From positions 12,378,001-12,442,000 of the forward strand of contig JBBDHG010000019.1 of the NCBI GenBank assembly GCA_037951165.1: a DNA stretch of 64,000 nucleotides. The letters are read 5' to 3'. Each line of letters begins with the position of its first letter. Positions within the stretch are counted from its first letter, which is position 1. The notes below the pieces were generated by a model that did no database searches, was not told where the DNA came from, and saw only the letters and a list, made by a program, of their open reading frames with translations. Of this stretch, positions 13,081-26,959 are shown piece by piece. This DNA comes from Lophius americanus. Taxonomy: Eukaryota; Chordata; Actinopteri; Lophiiformes; Lophiidae. The position numbers and the translations under genes were made by a program.

Positions 13081-13859
13081 AACTCACAGTAGATAAATAC
13101 GACTTTGTTATTAAGCTGTTCTTATCTGGCCTCTTTCACATTCAGTCTTATTTCTAATAAAACATCTGCCATTTAACCGTTATGTAATGTCATTTAGCAC
13201 TACCCATTTAAACTGCCGTGAATCCTTACCTTCAAGCCGAATTCATTCTCATTGACTGAAATGAAATGTTTGAAATGTTTGAGTAAAGTGTTTCAGTTAA
13301 GTTTGTCAGTTGGTGCTTTTGTTGGTCATGAGTAATGGCATCATAAATTCAGAATGGTAGAGGAGGCAACAAGTACCTCATAAACAATTGCATTGTACAA
13401 AAAACAACACATTGCTCCTGAAATATTTTTGCTCTGTTTTACTGTTTGAAATATTTTACTGCTTGTAATTTCTTATTCAAGTGTGCAATACCCATTTTTA
13501 CGAGCAATGTCAGAACACATTTTTTAATAACTGCAAATTTTATTCAAGACTGTAACGTTTTATATATTGCTCTTTTGTACTTTGTTTTGGGACTAATAAA
13601 GGATTTTTCTTAACTTATTTGATCTTTGTCTAATATAAATACATGCTTTTTCATGTGTTGGGGAAAGTTATTGCATGGTTTTTCACTTTTTAGATGTAAA
13701 AACTACAAAATTTGTGATGCAATAATTAATCCACAAAAGTTTCTATTACATTGACTGTATCAGCAACCTTTGTTTTATTAGAGAAATCATTTTTACAGAT
13801 CATGAAGAGCGGCAGAAGTATTTTCCTTCTTACTGGCATTTTGTTGGATGTCTGCTGAG

Positions 13860-14215
13860 GATGTGTCCTGTTTCTGCTCTAGCAGCCGAGGCTCAGCAGC
13901 CCGGTTACCTGGGAGGCAGGGCTCCAGAGTGAGTAATGTTGCTGAAACAAAAGCCCTGACAGCAGAAGTGTGGAGAGAGTGATGAGACCCCTTGCTGGTG
14001 TGTTAGCTACCCTGGCGTCTGAGTCTCTTCCCTGGTTTTCCCTTTCAAACTCCTGCCCCTGAGGGCTTGAAGCCCTCCCAACACCAGCAGACTGCCGAAG
14101 CCCAGCTCCAGGTCTACCGGTGGTCATCTCGTTTGTGAATATTGTAACTTCCTTGTGCTCATTTCCAACTTCCTCAATACCTTTAAAAAGATAAACTGTT
14201 GTCCTACCCCGCTGT
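13860..14215. other. GC-richer block with a 126-codon open frame on the - strand
   Basis: The block is clearly richer in GC than its AT-rich flanks. The - strand is open from 14259 to 13879 (MGLLNPITDYIMFLLQRGRT...). No domain recognised, no convincing splice partners; may be an exon, a repeat fragment or chance. Confidence 0.2.
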
Positions 14216-14261
14216 AATAGAAACATAATATAATCAGTGATAGGATTAAGTAGACCCATTA

Positions 14262-15205
14262 AGAGTTAAGTACAGTTTTGAGGTACTAATTTTCTAACTG
14301 TACTCCAAAGAAATGTACTCTAGTATGAAATCAACAGCAATAATTTGACAGCTATGCTGTAGTTATAACAGTCTACCTAAGATTAAAATTGAGCAAAATA
14401 ACAATAATCCTCCAAACTATATTAAGTCAAACTGAACTAGCATCAACAAAATGCTTCTTATGTGTTGACGCATTAAAAATAATCATCAAACCGACCAAAT
14501 ATGTACTAATAAATCAATTCTGCTGTATTTCTATATATTATTTGTGCACAGTAAAAGTTTGGGATACAGGAGCATATAAAATTAGGATACATATTACAAC
14601 AGAATGCTTCTTCCCCGACTCAACGTAAATGAAGGGAAACCTTTTTTTTTTCTTTTTTGTGTCCCTGCCATAATATGGTAATCCAAGGTGGGAAGTAACG
14701 AAGTACAAATACTTCAAAGTTCAAATATAGAATAAATGGACTTTAGTACTAGAGTTCCATTTTGCTGCCAACTTTATTTGTAGCTATTTTTACTTCCTAC
14801 ATTTTCTCGGAATACCTGAACTCACTACTGCTCACATTTTCAAAACATGTGATTTCCTTCAGGTACTTATCTTTACTTTCTATAACGGCATGCTTTTCCA
14901 ACATCGAGATTGATTAAAAATAAATGCCATATGTTTAAATGTCACTCACAACCTATTCAAGATTGTCAGTTTGTGCGTAAAAATCAGTCAACTAAGTTCA
15001 TTGAAAAATATATTATATATAAATAAATCAACAAAAACACATAGAAACGACATTCCTTTAGGGTATTCAACATCTATTTCAAGTTATATAGATAAACATA
15101 AAACACCCAAGAAGACAAAACAACATTATACTGGCCTCGACAATAACCTGTACTTTTACTTACAAGTTACTGTAATTCAACTTGAGTAAAGAATGTGTTT
15201 CACCT
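14262..15205. repeat. teleost 'AAGTAC' repeats, adjacent copies
   Basis: 14262-14500 has AAGTACAGTTTTGAGGTACT and AATGCTTCTTATGTGTTGAC blocks of the same family. 14689-15205 starts GGTGGGAAGTAACGAAGTAC and ends AAGTTACTGTAATTCAACTT, a related element. Confidence 0.5.
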
Positions 15206-15839
15206 CTGATGACAATGCATGAATGAATCCATCTAGAGTGACAGAACCTGAGACACTCTAATCAACTTCATACAAGGATACCACTTCAGTGGAGGATAAC
15301 TTTGCTCAAGGTTTAGTGAGGACCAGCTTCCTGGGGCTATGACATTATTTAGCACAACAGCGAGTCCTGGGTCCATGGGATCAGCTATTTGTTGAATGTC
15401 CGGCTGTGACTGAGCAAGTTACCCAACAATCAGATATCATGACAACCTGGCAACAATAAAGTTGATTCAGCAAAACAAACGTTATGAAGAGCGGGAGAGA
15501 GATAGAGGCCAATTAGCATGTTGTGAGTGGATGAGACCCAGTTGTGTGTTGTAGAATAAAAGTATTGTACAGAATTGACTGTATTTCAATGCCTGTAGGA
15601 ATAATTTGAGCTCAAAGTGTAAAAAAAAAGAAAAAAGAAGGTAAATCCTATCAAAGGTATATCGTGTTTATATTTCTATCTATACTTTCTCTGCATCCCT
15701 CTCATTCAAAGATATAATATTACTCTAAAAATACAGTAATAATCTTCACACGAGAAATAGTAATGCCCCTCTTGGGGTCGGACATAAATTACTGTTAGAA
15801 TATTTGAGATGAAATAGGCAGGAGAAATTGGGGGAAGAC

Positions 15840-15985
15840 TAAAGAGGAGGCGTCCCGGTGTGGTGAGAGAGGACATGCAGCTGGTTGATGCTACAGAAGA
15901 AGATGCAGGACACAGAGAAAGATGGAAACAGATGATCCAGTTTGATGACTCATCAAGGAAACAGCCGAAAGAAGAAGAATCTGCG
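15840..15985 (+). repeat. LINE/SINE 3' tail fragment
   Basis: GGCGTCCCGGTGTGGTGAGA..GACATGCAGCTGGTTGATGC and the end CAGCCGAAAGAAGAAGAAT match the 3' end of a common fish non-LTR element. Confidence 0.55.
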
Positions 15986-15989
15986 ACAA

Positions 15990-18900
15990 ATTCTGTTTCA
16001 CTGATGTTTTTCCTTTAATATATGTTGTCCTTCCTTTTGATCCAAAGATGTACTTCAGGAACAAGCCCATGCAGGATTTTTACGGTGACATCCCATACAG
16101 GATCCAGTGACATCTTCTACCTATGACTTTCCTCTAGTGGTATGAGGATGCCTGACCCTGGTCTGAGTGAGCTCACAGAAGGGGCTGAAAAGGCTTTTGG
16201 GTGAATTAACCACACATGATTTATCTAATTTACGGTTGTCAGAAAACATTGACATCGATGTAAACGTTTGCTATCAGATCAGGTCATCATCCATCCCTAT
16301 GTAGTATGTAATCATGGCCATGTGCACCGAGAGTCCAGAGACAAGAAACCAAAACCAGTGCATGACTTCAAACTAGATCTTTATATCAATGGAATGCTGT
16401 CATTACATGACACACATTCTGACACACATCAGATGGTGTGTCATGTTTTAACATGTTATTTTACTCTCTATCTGCAAATTGACTATGAGTATTTATGAAA
16501 GCGCTCTATAAATAAAATGTATTATCATTATCATTATCATTCAAGATTATCTACTTTCTTCATCATTAAAGAGTACGGACATTTTATATATAGATATCAA
16601 TCTAAAATAATGACTCAGTTGTCCTTCACTGTGTTCGTTCAGAATTCCATGTTGATGTTGATGTCATATTGCTTTCTGGGAAAATCTTATAATATAAATA
16701 GAAGTGCACTAATTCTAATCATAGGAGATTTTACACCAAATCCATCAACTCTCATTAAAATTCATTATATTGTATAGATGTGATCTTTCCTGCTGTAATA
16801 AGTCAGATCAAATCAGTGCATGATGATGGAAACACAGATTCTATGTTTTATTTATTTATTACTTATCTTTTTGTTAGAGGCAAGGCGTCTTCATTTTTGC
16901 GGCACATAGGCATTTTATACGTTTGGCATTGAAATGCATGAAATCAACATTTAAAAAAAAAAATAAAGTGAAAATTAACATTTTTATAGAAACAATACTT
17001 TTCATGTTAGATCAGAAATACAGCTTTGAGACATTTCGAGTGTAATTAATAAGGTTCACGTTTCTCCAAAGTCAGTTAAAAAAAGAAAGAAAAGAGAGCT
17101 ATAAATCAATCAAAGACACAGGAGAAATGCAGAGATCCTAGAAAGGTGGGTCTATCCGTAAGCAGCGTTGCAGCTAAAAGTTGCTTCACCTTGTTTGAAT
17201 CTGATTCTGATCCAGTAAATCTATTTGGGTTATATTCTTCAAAACAGACCACACATGTGTTTAAACTCCAGAATAATAGTGGTAGATAGACAAACATCAG
17301 CACTGCAGCAGTGTATGACTCCCACGTTAGTCCACCCTTCTAGGGTGGATGTCATGGATGACTTTCTGTTCATCTTTGATTGATTCTTTATATTTGTTTA
17401 ATGTGATAAAATGTTTATTCCTTTATTGTCATCAGGTGGCTGCTGAAGTTCATTTTTCTGTGAATTTGGTCAAACAACATCTTTCTAAAGAAAATCCAGG
17501 ATTTATTTTTCTTGAGATGCCTCTCTATAGTCCTGAAGAAGTTGGGTCGTTATGGAAGAAAAAAAGAGTAAAAGACAACAATATAATTTTTGTTGACTTT
17601 GCAGAATTTTATTTGTGTTCACCTGCTAATAATAATAATCAATCAATTTGAAAGATTTTGCTTCACAAAACTCAGCCAAGCCCACACTGCCACCATGTGG
17701 TCACAGTGGAAAGAAAACGAAAGCGTCTGTTGATCCACTCACCCCATAATATGCGATACATATTTATAATATACAGTTTAAGGCCATGTTGAAATTGAGA
17801 TGTTCTCTGATGCATCTGGTCACAGGTTTGATTGTTAGCTCACATCAAATGCCTTGGTGTCTTAGGACAATTTGTTTAATACTTAGATTTTCTTCACCTT
17901 AGTTAAGATATCAGGAGAATTATATAGTGCTAGATTGGTTCCAAACCTATGAAAGCTATGTCAAATTGTTTAAAATAAAATAAAACATTGATTGGACAAC
18001 AAGGAGGGCTGTCCAGCTTCTGTTGCCTCGGCAACGCAGGAGAAGCTGTAATATCTGCAGCACTTTGTTGTAGAAATCATTAAAGGCATGATATGACCTC
18101 TTTTTTATTTGTTTAAAACTTTAAAAGCCCTTGCTCCCGAACATCCTGGAATTTAATGTTAACGGTCTGTTTGCTCTTTGGCCACTGATCAGTGGCAGAA
18201 TAACATCCATGTGACCTGCAGGCCCGAAGATGTACTAGATTTGTTTTGTACCTCTGTATCCTTTCCATCCTACATGCAAAATCTTATATCACATACATGA
18301 TTGATGCAAACGTGTGCAAACGTGATGGAGCTCTAAAAGGATATATTTAGTTGGGTAGTTATTTCAAGAAAATGTATGAACACAAGGCTCCCATTTATCA
18401 AGGTGAATCTGGGAGGAAGGAAAAAAGCCATAGCTGACAAACGGATCTATTTTTGATGGAGGCGGGTCTAAAGTCAATGATGAGTATGACCAAACACAGA
18501 GGTAATTGGCAGCTGTTTTCTATGTCCTCAGTGCTTTAGCTCGTAGGAACCTTATCACCTGTGAGATTAAGAAAAGCCCTCATCTGGGCAGGGGAGTCTC
18601 ATTTGTGAAAAAGAATACCAACATAATCATCATCAGAGGGTCCTGGTGACAGCCTAAGCTAGAAAGTAAATGTGTTACTTTCCTCCTTCTTCCTTCCCCT
18701 GTCTGACATTATTATTATTATTAATTTTTTTTTTAAATTAATGACAATTAAGAAAACATACAATCAGACTCAATTATAACAGTAACTACTGATGTCATAG
18801 CTTATAAAATAATTAATAGAAATGGTAATTATTTGGACAATATGTGTTATTTGTCAAATTTTATTAAATATTTTTGACACCATTTAGTCTTGCTAATTCA

Positions 18901-19910
18901 AAATTACTGAAATTAATATGCTGGTTGGAAATATGTCTCCATAGTGAGCAATTATTGAATCATCTGCTATCAGGACTGCAGTTCCTTCTTGGTTGGCAAA
19001 TATAAACTGAATATGGATGAAAATTGCAACTAATTTGAATCTAAGTTCTGTGACAGTCTCTGGCATTATTAATACTGCTCTGCTGCACTCTGTTGACATT
19101 CAGACAACTGACTTCCTCCAGGATTCAGTGATGCTCCGGCTCCAGGGTGGCTCAGCAGACGTAGTTGCATTACAACAGACAACAGAGGTGCACTGATGAT
19201 CTTTTCTCACTCAAAGACACCTAAACATCGGGAGTCTAAGATCCGCTGGCAGGATTCAACCTTTAACATGCCATTTTGGAGTTGTTTGTCAATACAATAT
19301 GCTAAAGTAAGGAAACTATTTGAAGGGCATAGAGGGGTTTGTGTAATGCTTAAAGTTAAGATACCAAACATGGCATGTTGAGCATTACTTAACACAGTAT
19401 ACAAAGGATCAGGGTCACAGTTAGGGTTCCTGCCGAAATGAACTCAAACTCCAAAGTTCTGAGTTTTATATGCCATAAACTGTGCTTTGGTCCTACGTAC
19501 TGCTGCTTGTGGATGTTTTCTGTTCTCTTCATAAGATATATTTAACATAAAAGGCACTAGAGAGAGCTCTCTACTCAGTCTACCTCATGCCTTGATATTT
19601 AGAATGTACAGTAAATTTAAAGCCTGTTTGAACTGCAATATGAAGCCAAGGCTCTGATGCTCAAATATGATTTGAGCTTTAATGGATGGAATGTGTTTAT
19701 AGTATGCAAGGTGAAAATTCCTATAAAAGCTTTCAGGTAGAAAACTTTTCATCCACAAAAACTATGTAGTCCTCACATCTGGTGTTATGTTCCGGACTGG
19801 GGGTCTATCACAGTTCTTTGACCCTGGATCTAAATTTATCAGGGTTTCATCATGTGTATCTCTCATATTTCTGCCGTCAGATGGGGCCAGCTAAGAATAG
19901 AGGAGAATTG
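15990..19910. other. intergenic DNA, no gene recognised
   Basis: A frame at 17349-17651 is open but lacks a recognisable domain. 18380-18660 is a mixed-composition block that could be conserved non-coding DNA. Confidence 0.3.
16495..16545 (+). repeat. retroelement 3' tail
   Basis: GAAAGCGCTCTATAAATAAA followed by (ATTATC)n, a common tail of fish LINE/SINE copies. Confidence 0.5.
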
Positions 19911-19917
19911 ACACACA

Positions 19918-20146
<229 letters not shown>

Positions 20147-21649
20147 ATTACAAATTGATCTGGAAATGAAAATATTCCCTTTGCCCCACTTGTCTCTGAA
20201 GTCTTTCCTTATGCTACGTCTGGTGAATGATGTGTGCACCATTCTGTCTGGGGACATAAGAAAGCCTGACCTGGTAGACTGGCGCTGACATTGTAAGTCA
20301 TCTAATGGCCTTGCTAGATCTGTTGTACAAGATTCCAGGGTGAGACTCTCACCTGAACATGTCGCGATCACCTCCTTTATAACAGATCTGTCTGTAATAA
20401 ACCCATTTATCTAAGTAAGACAACTGAGACAAATTAATTCCTTTTCCTCAAATGTTCAGAAGATAAGATTCTTACTCATCACATGTGCTTAATAACATGT
20501 GACCTGGAGGAAAGGGGTCATCACTTTGATAAACCTTCGTCAACTAAACAAAAAGTTAGGACATAGCAACCAGAGAATAAAGACTGATATTGGTTTTGAT
20601 GTGTTTTGAATTATTTGTCCAGAATTAAGGTTTTGACTGCCTTTGAGATAAATAACTGGTTTCTATCTTTTGTCTTGCTTCATATAAGACTTTAAGTGTA
20701 TAGCAGCATAAGAAGAAAAGAGTATCCTTTGTCACTATGGATTCTCTTTTAGAAGTAGTAGTGAACTACTGAAGCACTGAATAGACTTTATTTCTCCAGA
20801 AAAAATGATTAAGTATAAGCTCTGACTTGTTCTCAATGTATAAAACACAACAGTCGGATTTTTTATGCAAATCTGACTAGAACTGAACCTGGCTTATTAA
20901 TATAACATTAATTTGAGAGAATGTGAGCTTAGTTTAATCTTCTGTTTCTGTCATTCACAGGCGAAACAGGTGTTCCCTGGAGAATGACTGTTAGTAGAAC
21001 ACAAGTAACAAGCTATTATGTACATGGATGGGATCTACTCTCCTGTGTTGCTAGTCCTTCCATTTGAGTTGAAATCAGTCTTAATGTCGTAAAGAGTAAT
21101 GAAGGGAGTAAAAGTAAAACAGCTGTCAGAAAGATAAATTCTCAAGCAAAGTGCGGGTACCTGAAAACTTCAATATAGTTTGTACTTCCCGACTTGGGTT
21201 TTCCCAGTTCTTAAGTAATCACATTATTTTTCTCTCCAGTCAACTGGGAGGAGCAATTAGGTTAGACCTTAGGGTTAGACCTTAGACCAATTAGACCTTC
21301 CACACAGTTAGTTAGAAAGAAAAGTCACCAACAAGAATTATTAGGTTAGGTTCTGCCTTATCACTTTGATCTTGTTGTTTTGTTAAAGATGCAGCATGAC
21401 GGGGTCCATAAGAGGTTAGCTATTGACGCTTGAAGGATCGGAGCTCACTAAGGAACCTATTTACAACAAAAAAAATGCTTATAGGCTGCAGAGTATTCTT
21501 GTACTACCTCTATGCTTGGTTTTATTTATTATATTTGTAAGGGGGTTATTCTTGCAAGTAAAGACTGTTCTTTCTTTTTTTTTTTATTTACAAAAAGAGG
21601 AATTTGTTGGCTCCTGTAGATAATTATATAAAGAGTCTGGTCTAGACCT

Positions 21650-21720
21650 GCTCTTTCTGGAAAGCACCTTGAGACAACTGTTGTTGTGAATTGGCGCTAT
21701 ATAAATAAAGATTGATAAAA
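21650..21720 (+). repeat. retroelement 3' tail
   Basis: CTTGAGACAACTGTTGTTGT..GGCGCTATATAAATAAAG is the conserved tail of a fish LINE/SINE group. Confidence 0.6.
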
Positions 21721-22479
21721 GTCAATAAAATCCTATACAAACTCCAAACCCTCTGGATATGGAGCTTCATCTAGGGAAGGAAGAGGCGCAGTCCCTCTGT
21801 GTCTCCTAAAGGTCAAATCTAATCCTGGGATGGAGCAGAGTATCCAGCATCATTGGCTCATGTTCAGGGTTACTTTGGCTGGTGCATTTTCAACCCGACT
21901 GTCGCCTTACTCCTTCCGTCTTTGTTTCATACTAACTTGTGTGTTGGTGCAATCAGATGTTGGCGTTAGAAATTACAATGGCATCTTTTAATGGCTTTCT
22001 CCAAAAAGCAGTTCTATGAGCTAAGACAGCTTAAAGGAATGGTGAAAGAGTCAAAACAAGACACTACCTATTAATCCAAGGAATGAGTAAACTCATGCAC
22101 TGTGCACATGTGAGTATACTAAGCTGTACACAGTGTGAGTGTTCTGTTATGTAATTTACTAGCCTTGTCTTTAGCTAATCAAAACCAGTCCTATGCTGTC
22201 ATTCTCAAAAGCAAAGGTATATCGCCGAAAAGTCCCCAATTCACTGCATTGTACAAGCAATGCCCCTGTCTGAACACCTTAAATATAATGTGAAGTTATG
22301 TCCGCAGTATTTTTTAATAAGAATAAATAAAAAATAATATTTTTTTCTTATCTGATTTTATGACAAAAACAAATCTCTCCAGAGTGAATACGATATGAAT
22401 TATGAGAGTAATATATGACGGAAACAAGATAGATTGAAGATAGAATTTAATTTAATTGATAGAAGTTATGTCCTAAAAA

Positions 22480-22770
22480 AAGTGCTTTTTCCAAAAAAAA
22501 AAAAAAGAGAGAAGAAAAAAAAGGAGCTTTCCCATTGAGGTAAATATGAACAATTAGAGTAATAAAATACTTTGTATTCCAGATAGATCTCCCCTATTCG
22601 ATTCATATGCATCGAAATTTGGACATAATTGGACCAGGTTGATGCATAAAAGCTCCCCCTAGTGTTGGAAATATACAACCAACCTTCCCAAAATCAAGCC
22701 ATTTCTTCCTTGCACGAAGGTCTATTGGGGATAATAAGTGTGAAAATGATCCATGAAATCATTGTTGTGT
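22480..22770. repeat. dispersed repeat, copy 1
   Basis: Shares with 23600-23885 the run CAGATAGATCTCC..GATTCATATGCA, AAAGCTCCCCCTAGTGTTGG-like sequence, ATATACAACC, CCCAAAATCAA and ATGATCCATGAAA in the same order and orientation. Confidence 0.7.
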
Positions 22771-22819
22771 TATGTGGGGAAAGTAATGTTTTTAGTAAAA
22801 AAAAAAAAAAAAAAAACTC

Positions 22820-23545
22820 TCCCTAGTGAGTTGTACAGGGGATCTTGCTCCTGCTTGGCAAATAAGCTTGCTGCAATTCCACTGCTGATCACCGTTTCAG
22901 CTGTGGTGTGTGGTCAGCTAATGGGTTGTCAGCTGGAGCCATTGTTCACTTGCGGGTTACCTGACAAGTTGTTCACCGATAGCCCACAGCTCTCCAGCTG
23001 CCTTTAGCTTCAGCAACACTTGGTTGTTCAGCAACCTGTAGCACCCGTGTGCCAACACGACCTTCCACCCTGACAGGATGTGTTGGAGGCCTGTGTTGGT
23101 GTTGTAGCACAATGGACAAATGTCCTAACTAACAATCCACTGGGAGAGATGGAAGGAGGCATGAAGGAGTGTTGCATGCTGCCCTTAACAGAAAGCTGAG
23201 CCATGCCTGAGGAATTTGCTATATGTCGGCCCATCTGATGTCTGTGGTTGTGGTGGCCTACCAACGTGTTCATGCTCCTTGCCGGCCCTGGGATACTACC
23301 TAGATGTAGTACCGTTCTTTTTCCACCTGTGTGAAATCTTCCACAACCATGGTCTTCCTCTGCTCCCTTGTGGCATTAGATCAAAACTGCACCGGCTCTC
23401 CCAAGCCCGATTCGGTCCTGCTGCTTTGTTCTTTCCTAGGACCTTTTTGTGCTGCATCCAGCGGATGGCTTGGTGTACCTCTGACTGTGCCTTCCACTTC
23501 CGCCCTGTATGGACCTGTGTCTCTGCACGTCTAACCTCACATCAG
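22820..23545 (-). pseudogene. probable LINE fragment between direct repeats
   Basis: Moderately GC-rich block with no intact frame. Its - strand gives short pieces that resemble the region upstream of the C-terminal domain of the LINE type seen at 26960-27120. Weak, judged on residual amino-acid pattern only. Confidence 0.3.
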
Positions 23546-23890
23546 ATATATACAAGATAGACATCCTTGAGTTGATTCCTAGACACCAAATTTGGATTAA
23601 ATCAAACCAACGATTAGGAACTCATGTCCAAAGAACAGTATTTTTGTGAAAAGCTCCCGCAATTGAGTAAAATATGATCTATACAAGATAGATCTCCTTG
23701 AGTCGATTCATATGCACCAAATTTAGACTCAACGGGACCAATTGCTGAGGAATTATAGCCCGAGATAAAGCTCCCCCTGGTATCAGAAATATACAACCGA
23801 CCTTTCCCAAAATCAATCCAGCTCTTCTTTGCACTAAAGTCTACATGGGTATAAAACCTGAACATGATCCATGAAACAGATTTTGAGTTG
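23546..23890. repeat. dispersed repeat, copy 2, with an extra tandem unit
   Basis: Same family as 22480-22770. Two successive units start ACAAGATAGACATCCTTGAG (23546 region) and ACAAGATAGATCTCCTTGAG (23677 region), about 131 bp apart. Confidence 0.65.
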
Positions 23891-23999
23891 TCACATTAAC
23901 ACAAATGACCTGCAGTGGGCATGGGGGATGCGGCTGAAATTGAGGATGCAGACGAAGACGCGAATGTAGACTATTCCATAATATTTATACTTTTCGGGG

Positions 24000-26060
24000 A
24001 TATTACTTTAGTTTAGTTTGTTTATTTTACATGGACATAAAATTACATTGGTTCTGTAACATATAACCATGCACAAACCCAAGATGCAATGTCTTTAGTT
24101 TTGATAGCCAAATGTCCACGGGAGGCTTTTAAAAGTTACCCTGATAAATAATAGAAGAAAGAAAAAGGTAGAGTAAAGATACATTAGAAGTGCAGTACAG
24201 TTAGCAATGCAAAACAAATAGAAATCATGACAGTTATAACAGGAGTCCACAGATGTTTGTTTTAGGTGAGAGGACAGTGTTGTTTCTGTTTCACCCATAA
24301 TTGAATCGATTTGCTAATAGCATTGAAGGTGTGTTGCTTTTTCATTGTGTTGACTTGACTAGAATCTTCATGTCTGGTCACAAATTCATCAAACAGAGAA
24401 GGATTCAGACCATGCAAGCATTTAAAGATACATTTTATGTTGTAGTAGCAGATTAAGCTTTCAAAGCTAAACATATTATTTTCCTCTAAAACACGGCAAT
24501 GGTGCCATCTCATTGTGATATGACTGGTTTTAGAGGGTCTTTTTGATTGTGATATTTGTGACCAGGAAGTGAGCAGTATGACAGACATGAGAGTCTATGT
24601 GCATATTGAGTTGGGCTGTGCAAAATGAGAAATATTGTCAGATCATTTTGAAGCAGTTGAAATTAGATTTTAAAAAATTGGTCAGCATCTAGGATGATCT
24701 TGCATATAGATAACGGTATCATCAGCATACATTTGGCAAACAACTGCAGGACAACTCTCAGGTAAGCAATCATAAAAATATAAATAGCAATGGTCCGAGT
24801 ACTGACCACTGCAGTATCCCCATGTAGTTGGCACTGGAGGTGGACGTTCCCCCATTGACCCTGACACATTGCACTCTTCCCCTGCCTTGAAGCCTGATCA
24901 GAGAATTGGAATTTTGGATCGCAGCACATCATGGTTAACGGTTTCAAAGGTTTTTTTTCAAGTCTAGGAAGACTGCTCCCACAAAATGACTTTCACACAG
25001 AGAACTATTTATTTTTTCAATTAAATAGCAGTTTGCATTGTCAGTTGAATGTCGGGTCTGAATCCAAACTGTTGTTGATGAAGTGACGGAATTGTCTCCA
25101 AATATGATACGAGTTGTTCTGCAACAACCTTTTCCAATATCCTGGAAACAACCGGGAGAATGGCAATGGGTCGGTAGTTGTCTGTTCTGACTCACCAGAT
25201 ATCCAGCTATCAAGAAAAATTCTTCTTTTAATTGATAAATTCACCAGATGTGTTATTGGCTTGATAAGTAGTTGAGTAATCTTTTTCTTTATCAATTCCG
25301 AGTCAAGATCATCAATATCCCTTGCCTTTGAGTTGCTGAGGTTACTCATGATCTTGCTAACTTTTTCAGGATTAACTTCTTCTCTGGCAGTTATGTGTCT
25401 TGATGTTTTGTTAGACAGTTAATGTGTTTCCTTCCTCAGTCTTAAGCTATAGCATTTAGACTTTCCGGTAAGTTTGAGAAGTAATATGTTTTAGCCCTGC
25501 GCAGTGTTGCTACAACTTTGTTTCTTAGACCTGTGTGAACTAGGTTGTCAGCATCAGTTTTATTAAGTAAGGACCTTTTAAGGACAAAGTCATGTCTTTT
25601 TATTAACTGCCATATGTCTTGACTTAATCATGGAAGCGAGTTCCTTCTGGAATTGCTCTTCCATGTTTTAATGTCTTTGCCAATTAAGCCACTGATAGTT
25701 GTAATGAAATGATCACAGCAGGTGTCCACGTCATTAGTTTATGTTACTGTATCCCAGTTCATTTGCATCGGTTCTCTTTCCCACTCTAACATTTTATGTT
25801 TTGTAATCCCTGACTTTATGGCTTTAATTGTATTCTTGGTGTGATGAAACAGTTGTTTCTTGGTCAACTTTCTAACAACCAATGTCATATTATAGTCTCA
25901 TAGGCGTGATATCAGATTGTATGTTTTAGTTGTTATTTTTGTTCTGTTTCTGAAAAGAAAGTCCTTGTTATTCTTGTTAGTTTATCAATCAGTTGATGGT
26001 AGTTAAATTTATTAGCGATCGCTTTCAATTTCCGTTTAGCAGTTTTTATCCATCCAGTTA
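24000..26060 (-). pseudogene. CR1/Rex1-like LINE remnant with broken reverse transcriptase
   Basis: Reading the - strand from high to low coordinates: an endonuclease-RT linker (near 25980-25450), then KARDIDDLDSELIKKKITQL with ITHLVNLSIKRRIFLDSW (25349-25200), NANCYLIEKINSSLCESHFV and AVFLDLKK (25030-24950), a YADDTVIY motif (MYADDTVIYM at about 24730-24700), and a 3' piece FKCLHGLNPSLFDEFV (near 24400). Frame changes between every block show that it is dead. The clade assignment is from memory of motif style. Confidence 0.8.
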
Positions 26061-26092
26061 ATATTGTAATCCTCTCGGGAAATTAATTCAGA

Positions 26093-26134
26093 AAAGGGAT
26101 TACAATAAAAGTTTTTTTTTATTGTAATCCCTTT
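26093..26134. repeat. perfect 18-bp inverted repeat with 6-nt loop
   Basis: AAAGGGATTACAATAAAA (26093-26110) and its exact complement at 26117-26134. Near the 5' edge of the LINE remnant. Confidence 0.9.
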
Positions 26135-26959
26135 AAGTAAGTTGTATAAAACAATGAGGTTTAAAATTCCTTTTGGGTGAAAGAATTTTATCCACCCCCA
26201 TGCATTCAAGATTACAGTCCAGCTGTATTTCTGTACATCTGCAGTTCTCTCTAATGTACATCAGAACTCATACCCCACTCCCTGTTGCCTGGGCTTTCCT
26301 AAAGGATGTGTGTCCTGGAATGTGTCTTGGACGGTGGTATATGTAATGACAACAAACCTCTGTGTAAAAAGTCTACTAACTGTTCTAAACATATAACTTT
26401 CCCATCAGCAAACTTAACACGAGGCTTACCAGCCGAGCGGCATGTGGCATAGGATTACAAGGCTTAAGGAAAAGCTACTTTCCTATTTTTGCATTTATGT
26501 CAGCTGATAGTCTTTCCACAATACCAATTTATAATGGCAGGCGTGAACAGGTGGGCAAACATGAGAAGCCAGTTATCTGCTGAGATAAAGACATTTTAAG
26601 ACTTTTTGTAGAGGTTTTATCATCAAAATGTCAACAGCTCACACATCATGAAGATAGTAAGTGAACAGCTTTTCTACTGTGCATAAAAGATATTTGTTTA
26701 AACCCAGGAGGTAGAGCTAATATTTACTGTAGTACTGCCATTGCTGCAAACATAACCTTCATTAAGGTAGTGTGTTTCCAAAGGGATAAGGTGGTTATGT
26801 CAAAAGAGAAACTACCAGTGACACTCTGAACAGATAAAGGTGTTTTCAACATGATCTTTTTTATTCTAAATAAGTTGCGTTATTCGTTTCCATCACCATT
26901 CAGGCCTCTGAAGGAAGAAAATGAACACTAATCAAAAACATTTAGGGAACATCTAAATC

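Noticed and set aside
17349..17651. 100-codon + strand frame with an acceptor-like CATCAG before GTGGCTGCTG
   Set aside because: No domain recognised, low-complexity end, no partner exons in phase. Open frames of this size are expected by chance in AT-rich DNA.
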